Source of the DNA: an uncultured bacterium
GTDB taxonomy: Bacteria > Verrucomicrobiota > Lentisphaeria > Victivallales > UBA1829
Direction of reading: 5' to 3'
Length of the DNA stretch: 62,117 nucleotides
NCBI GenBank assembly: GCA_949290385.1
Contig: CASERY010000077.1
Span: 1 to 62,117, forward strand
In this document: positions 47,277 to 57,810 of the stretch, in pieces
How positions within the stretch are numbered: position 1 is the first letter of the stretch
How the letters are laid out: every line of letters starts with the position of its first letter
Translations under genes and position numbers: made by a program
The notes under the pieces: generated by a model
What the model saw: only the letters and a program-made list of their open reading frames with translations
Told to the model about the DNA's origin: nothing
Database searches by the model: none

Positions 47277-48026
47277 TTATTCCATCCGTGAATCCAGCAA
47301 CTGTTCCCAGGGGCCGATTTCCAGCTGGTCAGTGCTACGCTTGTAACACCCGATTTCGTGGCGAAGAAAGAATGCGGGAATGATCGCCATGGAAGCACCA
47401 TGCTCATTCGAACGACAGGCATATTCGTGAAAGTGTCCTGCAAAAATACGGTTGTATCCGCTCTGAGCCTGTTTCTTCAGGTAACAGCTTACTTTTTCTT
47501 CCGGAAAATGACGTTTATGCTTGTAATTGCGGTTGTTTTTCTTCAAAAAAAGATTGATCGCCCGAATCAGCCGGTCTCCCCGCAGTGGCCGTGCCAGCCG
47601 GATCAGTGCCATCATGAAAGGATTTCTAATGAATCCGCGCAGCAGAAAATACAGATAATCTGAAGTGTTGATGAGATCACCATGAATAAATTTCAGCCCG
47701 TTGCAGACAATATGAGAGGCGTGGACCCGTGAAAATTCAGCCGGGTGATGTCTGAGAATATAAAATTCATGGTTGCCTTCGATAAAATAGATACTGCGCT
47801 TGGAACGGGCACGTCTGCACCAGTCAAGGAAACGTTGATGCAATTCTGTTTCATATCCTTGAACAGCAAACCATAAATCAAAAATATCTCCCAGAAAGAC
47901 AATAGCGCAATTGCAGGGAAGCGTATCGAGACGCTCAAGCATCCGGAAAAAATCATCGGTGTTTCCGGATTCATCAAGATGGGCGTCTGCAATTAAATAG
48001 TAATATTCGTTGTCGCATGGTTTCAT
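47277..48026 (-). CDS. UDP-2,3-diacylglucosamine diphosphatase-like metallophosphoesterase
   Basis: A 249-residue calcineurin-like phosphoesterase of the LpxH type. Metal motifs in order: LIADAHLDES (D-x-H), FLGDIFDLWFA (GDxxD), FIEGNHEFYIL (GNHE), FIHGDLIN (HGD), and FAGHFHEYAC (GHxH). The GDIFDLW motif is characteristic of LpxH in lipid A synthesis, which implies an outer membrane. Start ATG 48026. No TAG; TAA end. Confidence 0.85.
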   Translation of the reverse strand: MKPCDNEYYYLIADAHLDESGNTDDFFRMLERLDTLPCNCAIVFLGDIFDLWFAVQGYETELHQRFLDWCRRARSKRSIYFIEGNHEFYILRHHPAEFSRVHASHIVCNGLKFIHGDLINTSDYLYFLLRGFIRNPFMMALIRLARPLRGDRLIRAINLFLKKNNRNYKHKRHFPEEKVSCYLKKQAQSGYNRIFAGHFHEYACRSNEHGASMAIIPAFFLRHEIGCYKRSTDQLEIGPWEQLLDSRME

Positions 48027-48565
48027 AACATTCTTAATATAACATCAGTCAGAATGAAATACGAACTTCTTTGTCAAGAAATCAGTTGTTTTCATTTTTC
48101 CTTTGAATATGCTGCTGAACCACACTGGCGGTAAAAGGGATGCACAACGTGTACAGAAGTGTTCATTTCCTTGAAATCGTTAAAAATATCCTTGATTTTA
48201 TAGGAAAGGGTTGCATGTAAAAATACTTGTTTTTCAGAGCGATCAGAAGAAAAAAGCCTCCGGTTTTCCATTGAATGATGCAAAAACGGGGTAGAAGGCT
48301 TATTTTTCCCTTTGAAGTATATCTCTTTGTAACCAGCGGAACAGCGAACTATATCCATCCATTTTTTCGGAGAATCTGTTCAATCGTGGGTTTATTCCTT
48401 GACAGACAGGATTGTAAACGAGTCTGACCGAAATAGGATTCATCCGCATTGTATGCGCATATTCCTAGGCAGACGGGATTGTAAACCCATTTTCAGAATT
48501 TTTTATTGCACATCCAAAAACATGGGAAAGAAAGCGTAATGCGGAAGACTCCACCCTGCATTTCA
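48027..48565. other. Intergenic region with a degenerate direct repeat
   Basis: About 540 bases between lpxH-like and phoR. A 27-bp element (TATTCCTTGACAGACAGG start) occurs at 48393-48419 and again with few changes at 48460-48486, a 67-bp period. No third copy and no cas genes. A minus ORF (48092-48358) lacks a ribosome site and family. Confidence 0.45.
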
Positions 48566-50320
48566 TTATTCAATAGGAAGAATAATTCTGAAAATGCAGC
48601 CGCAGCCTGGTTCACTGGATACTTCCGCGGTTCCTCTGTGCAATGCGGCAATATGTTTGACAATGGAGAGCCCCAGTCCTGTTCCACCCAAGGCCCGACT
48701 GCGCTCTTTGTGGACTCGGTAGAATCGTTCAAAAATCCGGGCCTGATGCTCTCTGGCAATTCCGATACCGTAATCCTGAACGGCGATGACAGCATTTTGT
48801 CCCTGGCGGACAAGCAGAACATCAATTCTGGGGCTTCCGCTGTAACGGATTGCATTGACCAGAAGATTGCTTACTGCCTGTTCCAAAAGCTGACAGTCTC
48901 CCATGATTTCTATGGGATCACATTGAGGAATACGCAGTTCAATATGCTGCTGCTTTGCATTTTCCTCCTGAAGTTTGACGGCATTCGTGACAATGGCATC
49001 CAGTGCAAGTCGTGTAAATTCCTTCTGCTGATCAGCAATATTGCGTTCGAGTGAGGATAGACTGAGAATATCCTGGACCAGCGCATTGAGTCTGTTGGAT
49101 TGTTGATAAATCATGTCAATGAGTTTTTTGAACTGTTCAGGAGGCAGGTTTTTCTCTTCCTGAATCGTTTCCGCAGCACCAATAATGCAGGTGAGGGGGG
49201 TTTTGATTTCATGGGAGACATTGGCTACAAAATCGCTGCGGAAGGATTCAAGACGTTTTAAATTTGTCAGGTCTGTCAGTGTGAGCATGATCGTGGAATC
49301 TTTGTGCTTGGGAAGCAGAACCCCTCGAATCAGGAGTGTTCTTGGAGTTCCTTCTATCTGTGGAATCGTAAACTCATTTTCAAAAGGCTTGCCGGATTCA
49401 AAGGTTTTTTGAATGGCAGGCAGCAATTCATCAATTCCGGATCTGGAAATATTGAATTCCCCTTGCCGGACAATGTGAAAAAGCTGAGCTGCCGACTGAT
49501 TGTAGCGCGTTGCATTCCCATCTGGGCGTAGAAGAATGACTGCTTCTGTCATGGCATTAAGAATCGTCTGGCGTTCATTGCGTTCAAGTGTCATGGACTG
49601 CAGATGGGATCTCAGCTGATCTGCCATATCGGAAACTCCTCCGGCAAGATCTCTTACAATCCCTCCGGAAGGAACAGGAATGACAGCATTTAAATTGCCT
49701 TCAGCAATCTGGGCAATGCTTTGCTGAAGATCCAGCAGAGGTTTCCGGATTCGCAAAATAATGTAGACCGTTAGAAGGAAAACAAGCGCACCTCCCAGCA
49801 AAAGGGCCCCGCAGATGCTGCGTTTTGCCATATTAATAAGGACGGATGCCTGATCCGTGCTCAAGGCAGAGCGCAGGATATATTCCCCGTGTCCGCCCTG
49901 CAGGCGCAGTGCATGATAAACCATCCATTGGTTCAGACTTTCGCTGTAGCGTGTGATGCAGACAGGAGTTCCTGCTTTGGCTGCCAGAACCTCTTCACGG
50001 TTTTCATGGTTTCCCAGGAAGGTGGGATCGCTGAAGGAATCTGCTTCAACTGTGCCATTGGCGCGAATGAGAGTCAGACGCAGGGACTTCTACTTGAAAT
50101 CGCGGCAGAAGGCAATGGCTTCCTGGATCTTTCCAGAATCCAGCATGGGCTCAAGAATTCGGGCAACAAGTTCTGTTTCCTGGCGAAGATTTTTTTCCGC
50201 ATCTTCCCGATAGGCTTTCTCAAAAGCAAGCAGCTGGAAGAAAAAAAAGATGGCAAAGACAAGAACTAGAAAACCCGCAGCAGCTGGAAGGAAGAAGAGA
50301 AAAACATCATGTTTTTTCAT
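48566..50320 (-). CDS. phoR: Phosphate regulon sensor histidine kinase (one in-frame TAG)
   Basis: A 584-residue membrane kinase. N-terminal helix (FLFFLPAAAGFLVLVFAIFF), a periplasmic loop, a second helix near 170-195, HAMP (RIRKPLLDLQQSI), PAS (LNAMTEAVILLRPDG), H-box NVSHEIKTPLTCI, N-box NAIRYS, DYGIGI and GGTGLGLSIVKH. TAG (plus 50090-50092, residue 77) is in the periplasmic loop before LRLTLI. Reading through joins the first membrane segment to the kinase. It overlaps phoB by ATGA. It senses phosphate through Pst and PhoU. TAA end. Confidence 0.93.
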
Positions 50321-51012
50321 GCAGTAACCTCCGACTTCATCCGGTATCCAACCCCGCGGACAGTCTCAATGTTGGCGCCCCACAGACCCAGTTTTCTACG
50401 GAGATTGACAATCTGTACATCAATGGCGCGTTCTGTCACAGGATAGCCTTCGCCTTTGATTTTTGCAATAATCTGATTGCGTGTATAGACTCTTCCGGGA
50501 TGAGCCGCAAAGAGTTTCAGAATTTCAAATTCACTGAAAGTCAGTTCCAGATCATTTCCGTTAAGTTTTACAGAATGGAGGTCGGAATTGATAACGAGTC
50601 CGGCTCTGCGGAGCTCCTTGCTGATTTCCTGTTCCGACATGATGCGGAACTGTGTGCGAATGCGGGCTACAAGCACCTTCCGGCTGAAAGGTTTTGTAAT
50701 GTAGTCGTTTGCTCCGATTTCAAGACCAAGCACAAGATCGGATTCCTCGGATTTGGCTGTAAGCATAATGATGGGAATATGCTAGGTGGTTTCTTCCTGC
50801 TTGAGTTTGCGACAAACTGTAAGGCCGTCAATACCGGGGAGCCTCAGATCCAGCAGAATCAGGTTGGGCTGTTCCTGCCTGGCGAGTGCAAGACCCTCCT
50901 CCCCGTTTTCTGCGGTGACAATGCGGTTGTAGCCTGCAGATTCCAGCGTCATTTTAATGAGTTCACGGATGGATTCTTCGTCTTCGATCATGAGAATTTT
51001 TTCATTGGGCAT
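50317..51012 (-). CDS. phoB: Phosphate regulon response regulator (one in-frame TAG)
   Basis: A 231-residue OmpR-type regulator. Receiver domain: EDEESIRELI, LLDLRLPGIDG with the phosphoacceptor Asp, MLTAK and YITKPF. C-terminal winged helix: LTFSEFEILKLFAAHPGRVYTRNQII, ERAIDVQIVNLRRKLG, ETVRGVGYRM. TAG (plus 50782-50784, residue 77) sits in ETT-X-HIPIIMLTA, in the loop before beta4, where Arg, Ser or Ala are common. AAGGAG lies 8 bases before ATG 51012, which overlaps the end of phoU. TGA end. Confidence 0.95.
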
Positions 51013-51679
51013 AATGGACTCCTTCGTGCTGATGGCGCACAATTTTTCCGCTTTCCAGGTAAATAACATCTTCAGCAATATTGGTAGCAATATCTGCAAT
51101 TCTTTCAAGACATCTGGAAACTGTAAGATAGTTCATGTAATAGGACGCCGCGTCCGGGTAACGGATAATCCTGTCTCGCACCTGAGCGTAGTTATCGCGA
51201 TGAATCTAATCGATTTCATCGTCTTTGCCAATGACCTCCGCTGCGGCATTCAAGTCATGATATGTCATTGCGTCCAGCGATTTCTACAGCATGTAGCAGG
51301 CGATACTTACCATATCGCTGAAATCGATTTTTTCAATTTCGAGCTTCTGATATTTAACCATATCCGGGACGCGTTCAGCAATATTGACAGTCAGGTCTCC
51401 TACCCGTTCAATTTCATTGTCGATTTTGAGAATTGTGATGACTTGTCTGAGATCTCCTGCAACAGGCTGATACAGAGCAAGAATTTTCAGGCATTCTTCT
51501 TCAATGCGGATCTCCTCTTCGTCAACAGCAGGATCTCCGGCAATTACAGCGGCTGCGCTTTCTGCATTCAGATTAGTAACAGCCTGGACTGCAAGGTGTA
51601 CAGAAATTTCCACTTTGGCAGTCAGTTCTGAAATCATGTTCTTCAGATATTCCATGGCGTGAGAAAAATGAGCTGTCAT
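51002..51679 (-). CDS. phoU: Phosphate transport regulator PhoU (two in-frame TAG)
   Basis: A 225-residue two-repeat helical protein that links PstSCAB activity to PhoR. Repeats: VDEEEIRIEEECLKILALYQPVAGDLRQV with IERVGDLTVNIAE, and VIGKDDEIDXIHRDN with LERIADIATNIAEDVIYLESG. TAG (plus 51284-51286, residue 132) in YML-X-KSLDAM and TAG (plus 51206-51208, residue 158) in DEID-X-IHRD. The second repeat exists only with readthrough. It starts within the pstB stop region (51679) and ends overlapping phoB by 11 bases. TGA end. Confidence 0.95.
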
Positions 51680-52452
51680 TATCCGAATCTCCCTGTAATA
51701 TATTCTTCTGTTTTCGGGTTGCGCGGATTCGTAAAAATCTGGTCCGTATCGCCCGATTCGATAATGGATCCTTTGTAGAAAAATGCCGTTGAATCACTGA
51801 TCCTGGCCGCCTGCTGCATATTGTGAGTTACGATTACGATTGTGAATTTGCGCTTGAGCTCCACCATGAGTTCTTCAATTTTGAGTGTTGCCACCGGATC
51901 AATGGCACTGGTCGGTTCATCCATCAGAAGCACTTCAGGTTCAGCTGCGATGGCGCGGGCAATGCACAAGCGCTGCTGCTGACCGCCAGAAAGGGCCAGA
52001 CCGCTGGATTTGAGTTTATCTTTGACTTCATCCCAGAGAGAGGCTCCTTTCAGGGCCTGTTCCACGCGTTCGGCAGTTTCCTTTTTGGAGATTTTGAAAT
52101 GCAGGCGAAGTGGATAGGCTACATTGTCAAAAACACTCATGGGGAAGGGGGTTGGTTTCTGAAAAATCATACCGACCTTTCGTCGGAGTTCCAGTACATC
52201 AACATCCTTGTCCAGAATATTTTTTCCGTCCAGAAGAACTTCTCCTTCGGCTCTCTGGTCTCTGTAGAGCTCAAAAATTCTATTGTAAATGCGCAGATGG
52301 GTGGATTTTCCGCACCCGGAAGGTCCGATTACTGCCATAATGGAATTTTCCTCGACTGCCAGGCGGTTGTCGAAGAGTGCCTGATGGGTTCCATAAAAGA
52401 AATTCAGGTTTCTTGTTTCAATTTTTATGCGTCGTTTCGGGTTAGCGAACAT
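51679..52452 (-). CDS. pstB: Phosphate ABC transporter ATP-binding protein
   Basis: A 257-residue ATPase. Walker [14 protein letters not shown]-loop [19 protein letters not shown], signature [16 protein letters not shown], Walker [15 protein letters not shown], switch His in [22 protein letters not shown] is diagnostic of PstB. Start ATG 52452 overlaps pstA end by 11 bases. No TAG; TAA end. Confidence 0.97.
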   Translation of the reverse strand: MFANPKRRIKIETRNLNFFYGTHQALFDNRLAVEENSIMAVIGPSGCGKSTHLRIYNRIFELYRDQRAEGEVLLDGKNILDKDVDVLELRRKVGMIFQKPTPFPMSVFDNVAYPLRLHFKISKKETAERVEQALKGASLWDEVKDKLKSSGLALSGGQQQRLCIARAIAAEPEVLLMDEPTSAIDPVATLKIEELMVELKRKFTIVIVTHNMQQAARISDSTAFFYKGSIIESGDTDQIFTNPRNPKTEEYITGRFG

Positions 52453-53299
52453 GTTTTTTCTCCCTGAACAGAATGCGGGTGACAAGATTGATTGCAAGAA
52501 CAAGAATAGTAACAGCCATAGCCGCTCCCCATCCGGCTGTATGCATGGATTCAAAAGGGGAATTCGTAGCGTACTCTGTAATCAGGACCGGCATATTGGC
52601 TGTAGGTTCTGTAAAGTAGGCTGTGGGCCAGGTGTCTGCAAACATGGCGGTGAAGAGCAAAGGAGCGGTTTCTCCGGATACTCTGGAAAGAGAGAGCAGA
52701 ATTCCAGTCAGGAGACCCTGCTTTGCACTGACGCAGACAATCCTCAAGGTCGTACGTGTCCGGGTCATTCCCAGTGCGAGGGCGGACTCTCTCAAGGCGT
52801 AAGGTACCATGGAAAGCATGTCTTCTGTAGTCCGCATGATTACGGGGAACATGATGATGGCCAGGGCCACAGAGCCTGCAAAACCTGAAAAATTGCCGGA
52901 AGGCACGACCAGAAGCATGTATACAAAGAGTCCCACCAGAATGGACGGCATTCCCATCATTACATTGGCGCAGAATCGCAGAAAAGAGGCGAACTTCTGG
53001 TGATCCTTGTACTCGGAAAGGTAAATGCCTGCCAGAAGTGCAGGCGGGACTGCAATAACGGCAGCTCCCAGAGTAATCAGAACGGTTCCAATAAGAGCAT
53101 TTGCAATGCCTCCATCCGCCATGCCGAAAGGTTTGCTCGGGTGGAGGAAAAAGGAGAGATTGAGGCAGTCTCTACCCTTTTGAAAAACCGTAAACAGAAT
53201 CCAGATCATGGCACCTGTTGCCAGCAGAACTGCACCTGCAGAAAACAGTCTTATAAGACGGTCTTTGAATTTGCGGAAAAACAGTTTTTTCTGTTTCAT
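52442..53299 (-). CDS. pstA: Phosphate ABC transporter permease PstA
   Basis: A 285-residue inner-membrane permease with six helices. The EAA-like cytoplasmic loop ([21 protein letters not shown]) and [13 protein letters not shown] are typical of PstA. It pairs with PstC. The ATG at 53299 overlaps pstC by 4 bases. No TAG; TAA end. Confidence 0.95.
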   Translation of the reverse strand: MKQKKLFFRKFKDRLIRLFSAGAVLLATGAMIWILFTVFQKGRDCLNLSFFLHPSKPFGMADGGIANALIGTVLITLGAAVIAVPPALLAGIYLSEYKDHQKFASFLRFCANVMMGMPSILVGLFVYMLLVVPSGNFSGFAGSVALAIIMFPVIMRTTEDMLSMVPYALRESALALGMTRTRTTLRIVCVSAKQGLLTGILLSLSRVSGETAPLLFTAMFADTWPTAYFTEPTANMPVLITEYATNSPFESMHTAGWGAAMAVTILVLAINLVTRILFREKKHVR

Positions 53300-54222
53300 T
53301 TCTTTTCCCCCCTTCCTGAAGAAGTCATTTTCAAATAGGATTGAGAGATGACCTGAATACAGAAACTCATGAACAACAGAATAAGTCCCAGGGCAAATAA
53401 TGCACTTTTCTGCATGCCGTCGGCTTCAGCAAAATTGTTGGCAATGGTGCCGGCAATGGTTGTTGCTCCGGAAAAGAGATTTTCCGGGAATTTCATGACA
53501 TTCCCAATGACAAACAGCACAGCCATAGTTTCTCCGAGAGCTCGTCCTATTCCGAGAAAAATCCCTCCAAGAATACTCCGGATTCCAAAGGGGACAATAA
53601 TATCCTTGGCAGTTTCCCACCGTGTGCATCCGATTCCGAATGCGGATTCCTTCAGTACAGGAGGTGTCATGATAAAGACATCGCGCATGATGGCGCAGAT
53701 GTAGGGCAGGATCATAATGGAAAGGATCAGTCCTGCGGTCAGAAGACCGAACCCGCTGGTTTCGGAACCGAGGAGACGCCCTAGAAGAGGCACATGGTTC
53801 AGTTTCAGAGTTCCGATAAGAAAAGGCTGTACATGGTCCTGCATGACTGGAGCCAGGACAAACAGTCCGAACATTCCGTAAATCACGCTTGGAATTGCAG
53901 CCAGAAGATCAATGGCGTGTCCGAGAACAGTCCCTATTGCGGGTCTGGCATCTGTGATGAAAAGGGCCGCAGCAAAGGCTAGAGGGACGGCTAGAATCAC
54001 AGCTATGAATGTAGTGATGAGAGTGCCGGCAATGGAGGGGAGGGCTCCAAATTTTTGTTCCGCCGGGTCCCATTCACAGGAAATCAGAAAGTGCAGTCCG
54101 CTTTCCCGCCAGACGGGCATTGATGAAAGAATCAGCTGAACAAAAAATCCAAGAGTGAGAAGAGCCGTCAAAGCTGCGGCTGCCAGACAGAGTGTTTTAA
54201 ATAAGGAATCTGTTTTCAGCAT
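53296..54222 (-). CDS. pstC: Phosphate ABC transporter permease PstC
   Basis: A 308-residue permease with six helices. Diagnostic elements: PLAFAAALFITD, AAIPSVIYGMFGLFVLAP, the EAA loop VLKESAFGIGCTRWETAKDIIVPFG and GRALGETMAVLFVIGN. No TAG; TGA end. Confidence 0.96.
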   Translation of the reverse strand: MLKTDSLFKTLCLAAAALTALLTLGFFVQLILSSMPVWRESGLHFLISCEWDPAEQKFGALPSIAGTLITTFIAVILAVPLAFAAALFITDARPAIGTVLGHAIDLLAAIPSVIYGMFGLFVLAPVMQDHVQPFLIGTLKLNHVPLLGRLLGSETSGFGLLTAGLILSIMILPYICAIMRDVFIMTPPVLKESAFGIGCTRWETAKDIIVPFGIRSILGGIFLGIGRALGETMAVLFVIGNVMKFPENLFSGATTIAGTIANNFAEADGMQKSALFALGLILLFMSFCIQVISQSYLKMTSSGRGEKK

Positions 54223-54637
54223 ATTGGATTTGCTCCTGTCCGATTATGATGGTAGTGGAGACTGTGTCTGGACTGAGATTTTGTTTCAAAAGTTTTCTTT
54301 CGTGGAAACAGGGAGATGCTTGAAAAGGATCTTTCCTGCAGTTGAGAAGAACAGATATTTCTGTCAGGTAATCTTTCATAAGCTGTTGAAGTATTTCCTT
54401 TTTTTAGATTCCAGCAAGAAGAATGTCTGGAATGCTTGTTGTTTTAGTTTTTTTAGTTTGTGAGTCCTTCGCCTGTGGATCTTTTTCCCTTTTGCAGTTC
54501 CTCAGGGGGGGTGGCTTTTCAGTTGTATTTCTTTCCCTGAGAAGGCCCCCTTCCTGCACTCCCACGGAATCCATGGGCCGCATTCCGGAAGATATGCGGA
54601 AGGGGTTTTGCAAGAGAATAGATGAAAAGAGAAATTT
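54223..54637. other. Spacer between pstS and pstC
   Basis: About 415 bases. On the minus strand, CCCATGG/CCGTGGG near 54557-54574 and CCGCAT/ATGCGG near 54583-54601 can form hairpins after pstS that may limit readthrough so that PstS exceeds the permease. A 78-codon plus ORF (54423-54659) overlapping the pstS end has no family and is probably spurious. Confidence 0.4.
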
Positions 54638-55669
54638 TTATTTCAAATACTTTTCCTGAATCAGTTTTACAACGTTTTCAGGAATGGGAACATAATGAAG
54701 TTTTGAGGCAATGGCTCCTGCATCAGAAGAGAAACACCAGTTGAAATACTGAACAAGAGCTTTTTTCTGGGATTCAGGACAGTCGCTGCGCATAAGAATA
54801 TAGGTGATTCCTGTAATCGGCCAGGTATCCTCTCCAGGCTGATCCGTGAGGATCATGTAAAAGCCTTCTGCATTGGCCCAGTCGGCATTGGCAGAACTGG
54901 CTTGAAAGGTTTTCTGACTGGGGGCGACGAAGTTGCCCGTCTGATTTTCCAGAATGACCGTGGATAGTTTCGCTTCAACAGCGTATGTATATTCGGTGTA
55001 TCCGATGCTTCCTTTGATTTTTGCCACATTGTTGCATACGCCCGGATTTTTCTGTCCACCGATTCCTGCAGGCCATTCCACGGAAGATCCGAATCCAGCA
55101 CGTTCATTCCACTCCTTGGAAATTTTGGAGAGATAATTTGTGAAGATAAAGGTCGTTCCGCTGGCATCCGCGCGATGGACCACTGTCACCGGCAGATCTG
55201 GTAGTTTGATGGAAGGATTGTCTTTCTGAATTTTTTCATGATTCCAGTTCGTAATTTTTCCTAGAAAAATATCTGCAAGGGCTTCTCTGGAGAGTCGAAG
55301 GGAATTTGCCGGAACGCCCGGAATATTGACAATCAGCACGACTCCTCCGGTCAGCATGGGGAACTGAATCAGATGGTTTTCTGTTTGTTCTTTCAGTGTC
55401 AGCGGATTGTCACTGCCTGCAAAATCGATCGTTCCCGCCTTAATCTGGTTAATTCCGGCTCCTGAACCAAGACTCTGATAATTGATTTTTCCTTTGCCTG
55501 CCTGGGTGTAGGTGTATGCCCAGCTTTGATAAACCGGTGCGGGAAAACTGGCGCCCGCTCCATTCAGAGGTGTTTGGGAGGATGCTGCTGAAGTGCCTGC
55601 GTTGTCTGAACAGCTGACAGAAAATACTGCTGTGAGAGCTGCCATGAGAACTGCAATTTTCTTTATCAT
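54638..55669 (-). CDS. pstS: Periplasmic phosphate-binding protein
   Basis: A 343-residue binding protein with a lipoprotein-type signal (MKKIAVLM-like start, ALTAVFSVSC, Cys near residue 20). Phosphate ligands: GAGASFPAPVYQSW, LGSGAGINQI, IDFAGSDNPL, HRADASGTTFIFTNYLS. It feeds phosphate to PstCA-PstB. AAAGGAG precedes the ATG. Upstream, minus-strand TTAACTTATTCC then TAACAT (plus about 55717-55752) could be a PhoB-type direct repeat, but I am unsure. No TAG; TAA end. Confidence 0.96.
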   Translation of the reverse strand: MIKKIAVLMAALTAVFSVSCSDNAGTSAASSQTPLNGAGASFPAPVYQSWAYTYTQAGKGKINYQSLGSGAGINQIKAGTIDFAGSDNPLTLKEQTENHLIQFPMLTGGVVLIVNIPGVPANSLRLSREALADIFLGKITNWNHEKIQKDNPSIKLPDLPVTVVHRADASGTTFIFTNYLSKISKEWNERAGFGSSVEWPAGIGGQKNPGVCNNVAKIKGSIGYTEYTYAVEAKLSTVILENQTGNFVAPSQKTFQASSANADWANAEGFYMILTDQPGEDTWPITGITYILMRSDCPESQKKALVQYFNWCFSSDAGAIASKLHYVPIPENVVKLIQEKYLK

Positions 55670-55827
55670 GAAATATCTCCTTTCGGTTATATGGATAATT
55701 TAGAGCTTGTTTATGCAGGCATGGTTGCGGCAATGTTAGGAATAAGTTAAATTCGGAAAAGATTGGGATTCCTGCTGTAAGGTGTTGAAGCCTTTCCATT
55801 TTTCAAGATCTTAAGGGTTGAAAGACC

Positions 55828-56073
55828 GTGTGCAGGCAGCAAGGCGAATCTGAAAGAAAAAAAGACTTTCTTCAGGTGGATGGATTGTCAATTGAAGAAG
55901 CAGCCGGTTCTGGATGGCCTGGAGCGTATATGGATTTCCCTTTTGACGGCAGAACAGGGAATTATTTGTACCGGAATAAGAAAATGGACAAAAGGCAGAA
56001 GAATGAAGAATCGGAATTAATCAGAATTACATCACATGATATCAGGAATAAAATGGACTTATCCGGGAAATGA
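55828..56073 (+). CDS. Small hydrophilic protein of unknown function (81 aa)
   Basis: A GTG-initiated (or TTG 55813) frame with AAGGG about 12 bases upstream. Contains EEAAGSGWPGAYMDFPFDG and a charged C-terminal half (NKKMDKRQKNEESELIRI). I know no family. Its TGA overlaps the ATG of a second tiny frame, and a strong terminator follows, so the pair looks like a small operon or a remnant of a larger gene. Confidence 0.35.
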   Translation: MCRQQGESERKKDFLQVDGLSIEEAAGSGWPGAYMDFPFDGRTGNYLYRNKKMDKRQKNEESELIRITSHDIRNKMDLSGK

Positions 56074-56165
56074 AAGGTGAATCAGAGTCTAAAGGATTAT
56101 CTTCCAAAGAATCCATTTTTGCAGAGGACGCGGAAGAGCAGGAATTCATCTGGCTGCAGAAATAA
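56070..56165 (+). CDS. Small acidic peptide (31 aa) overlapping the previous ORF
   Basis: MKGESESKGLSSKESIFAED begins a 31-codon frame ending ...FIWLQK TAA. The ATGA overlap with the preceding ORF and the terminator 5 bases after the stop are the only support. Strongly acidic; no family. Confidence 0.3.
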   Translation: MKGESESKGLSSKESIFAEDAEEQEFIWLQK

Positions 56166-56169
56166 AAAA

Positions 56170-56209
56170 ACTCCCGGGATGAAAAAACGTCCCGGGAGCT
56201 GAAATTTTT
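56170..56209. terminator. Bidirectional GC-rich terminator
   Basis: CTCCCGGGA (56171-56179) pairs with TCCCGGGAG (56190-56198), with A residues before and T residues after, so it can serve both the small plus-strand ORFs and the minus-strand oxidoreductase ending at 56277. Confidence 0.85.
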
Positions 56210-56276
56210 ATGGATACAGCCGGAACTGGGACAGCATGAAATGCGTCGTATGTTCCGGAAATTGCGTTCTGAAACT

Positions 56277-57548
56277 TTATTCCTATTCAGAAACAGCCAG
56301 AACCTTGTTTTCATGTCTGGATTTTTCTGCCGCGAAAACCATCAGGTGACTTTCCAGGGTTTCATCAAGTCCGGTGAGAATGTAGGAGTCATCTCCGGTT
56401 GCAAGGGCTTTTACGAAGGCTCCGATAACACCGCCGTCTCCACCTCCATGGCCGGAAAGGATGCTGCCGTCATTGACCAGTTCTGTATCGACGGTCTTAG
56501 TTTCATTCGTCAGAAAATCGGTGATATGGATCATGCGGCTATCCGTGAGAATAGAACCGCGGGTGCCGAAAATACGAGTCTGGCGTCCAGCTTCATTGCA
56601 GAAAGCTGTCATGGTCATCTGTGCGGTGGAGCCATCTGCAAAAAGCATGTTGACCACCTGATGGTCTACTACATCATTGTCACATTTATAGGCACAGCGT
56701 CCGTAAGGGCCTTCACGGAGTGCTTTTGCAACGCTTTCAGGCGTCAAGTCAGATGTGAGAACATCGGTAGGCCATCCGTACTGACCTTTTGCCATACGGT
56801 CGCGCAGGTAGATTTTCAAGGCTGAAGCCGGACAGAATGACTCAATTTCAGTTGGGCAGTCAACACAGCGGTCTGCTGCACCTTTGGGCTGGCATTCTTT
56901 TTTGAAATGGCTGAGTTCACCAAAGGACTGGATCTCAGTGCAGGGCTTATTCATAACGTAACGAATCCAGTCGATATCATGACAGCATTTTGCCAGCAGC
57001 ATGAAGGAACTTTCTTCTTCGTTTCTCCAGTTGCCGCGGACAAAGGAATGACACTGGTGCCAGTGGGCAACAGGTTCCAGGTGTTGAATGGAAATGACAT
57101 CACCAATGGTTCCATCGGCAATGATTTTTTTGATCATCTGGGTGAACTTTGTATAGCGGAGAACATGGCAGACTCCGAATTTGATTTTTGCTTCCCGGAC
57201 GGCAGCTACAATTCTACGGCATGCATCTGCGGTTGGTGCCATAGGCTTTTCCAGAAGAATGTGATAACCCATTTTAGCAAACTGGATAGCGGGTTCTTCA
57301 TGCATATTGTCCTGCGTACAGATCAGGACACCGTCCGCAAATTTCGGCACTTTGGTGACTTCATCCCAGGAGTGGAAAACATGTTCGGGGGCAACGTTGT
57401 GTTCCCGGACAATTCTCTCGCGGTAAAAATCCCTGGGTTCGGCAACGCCTACAATTTGCGCTTCGCCGTTCATGTTTTTGACAAGATTGCTGTATCCGGT
57501 GCCGCGTCCGCCGGCGCCGATGACAATGAGTTTTACGGGTTCTGCCAT
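56277..57548 (-). CDS. Gfo/Idh/MocA family oxidoreductase (TAG two codons before the stop)
   Basis: A 423-residue NAD(P)-dependent dehydrogenase. Rossmann motif VIGAGGRGTGYSNLV, then the EKP signature LLEKPMAPTADACRRIV, the substrate-binding CHVLRYTKF, and a Cys-rich insert (CVDCPTEIESFC). The final codons are GAA TAG GAA TAA: TAG (plus 56283-56285) is residue 422, with a TAA two codons on. Acts on a sugar or inositol derivative. GGCAGAACC precedes the gene without a clean ribosome site. Its neighbours suggest carbohydrate metabolism. Confidence 0.9.
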
Positions 57549-57810
57549 TTGAGTAGCCTCTGTATCTTTGTTTATTTCACAGGGTAGGGGTGGATTTAAA
57601 ACAGCTTTATGTTCCTTGACAGTACAAAAGCAATTTGAATTAATATGCTGCCGGATCTATTTTTGTCAAGCATTTAATTCTTTTTCAGAAAAAATTTGAA
57701 AGAAAACGGTGAATATTTCCAGGTTTCTTTTCTGCACTGCTGGAAAATTAAGATTCCCGCCGTTATTTTATGAAAAACGTTCTCAAGGCGTAACTGGAAT
57801 TGAAAGAATC

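Noticed and set aside
48393-48486. CRISPR array
   Set aside because: Only two imperfect copies, no third repeat and no cas genes nearby.
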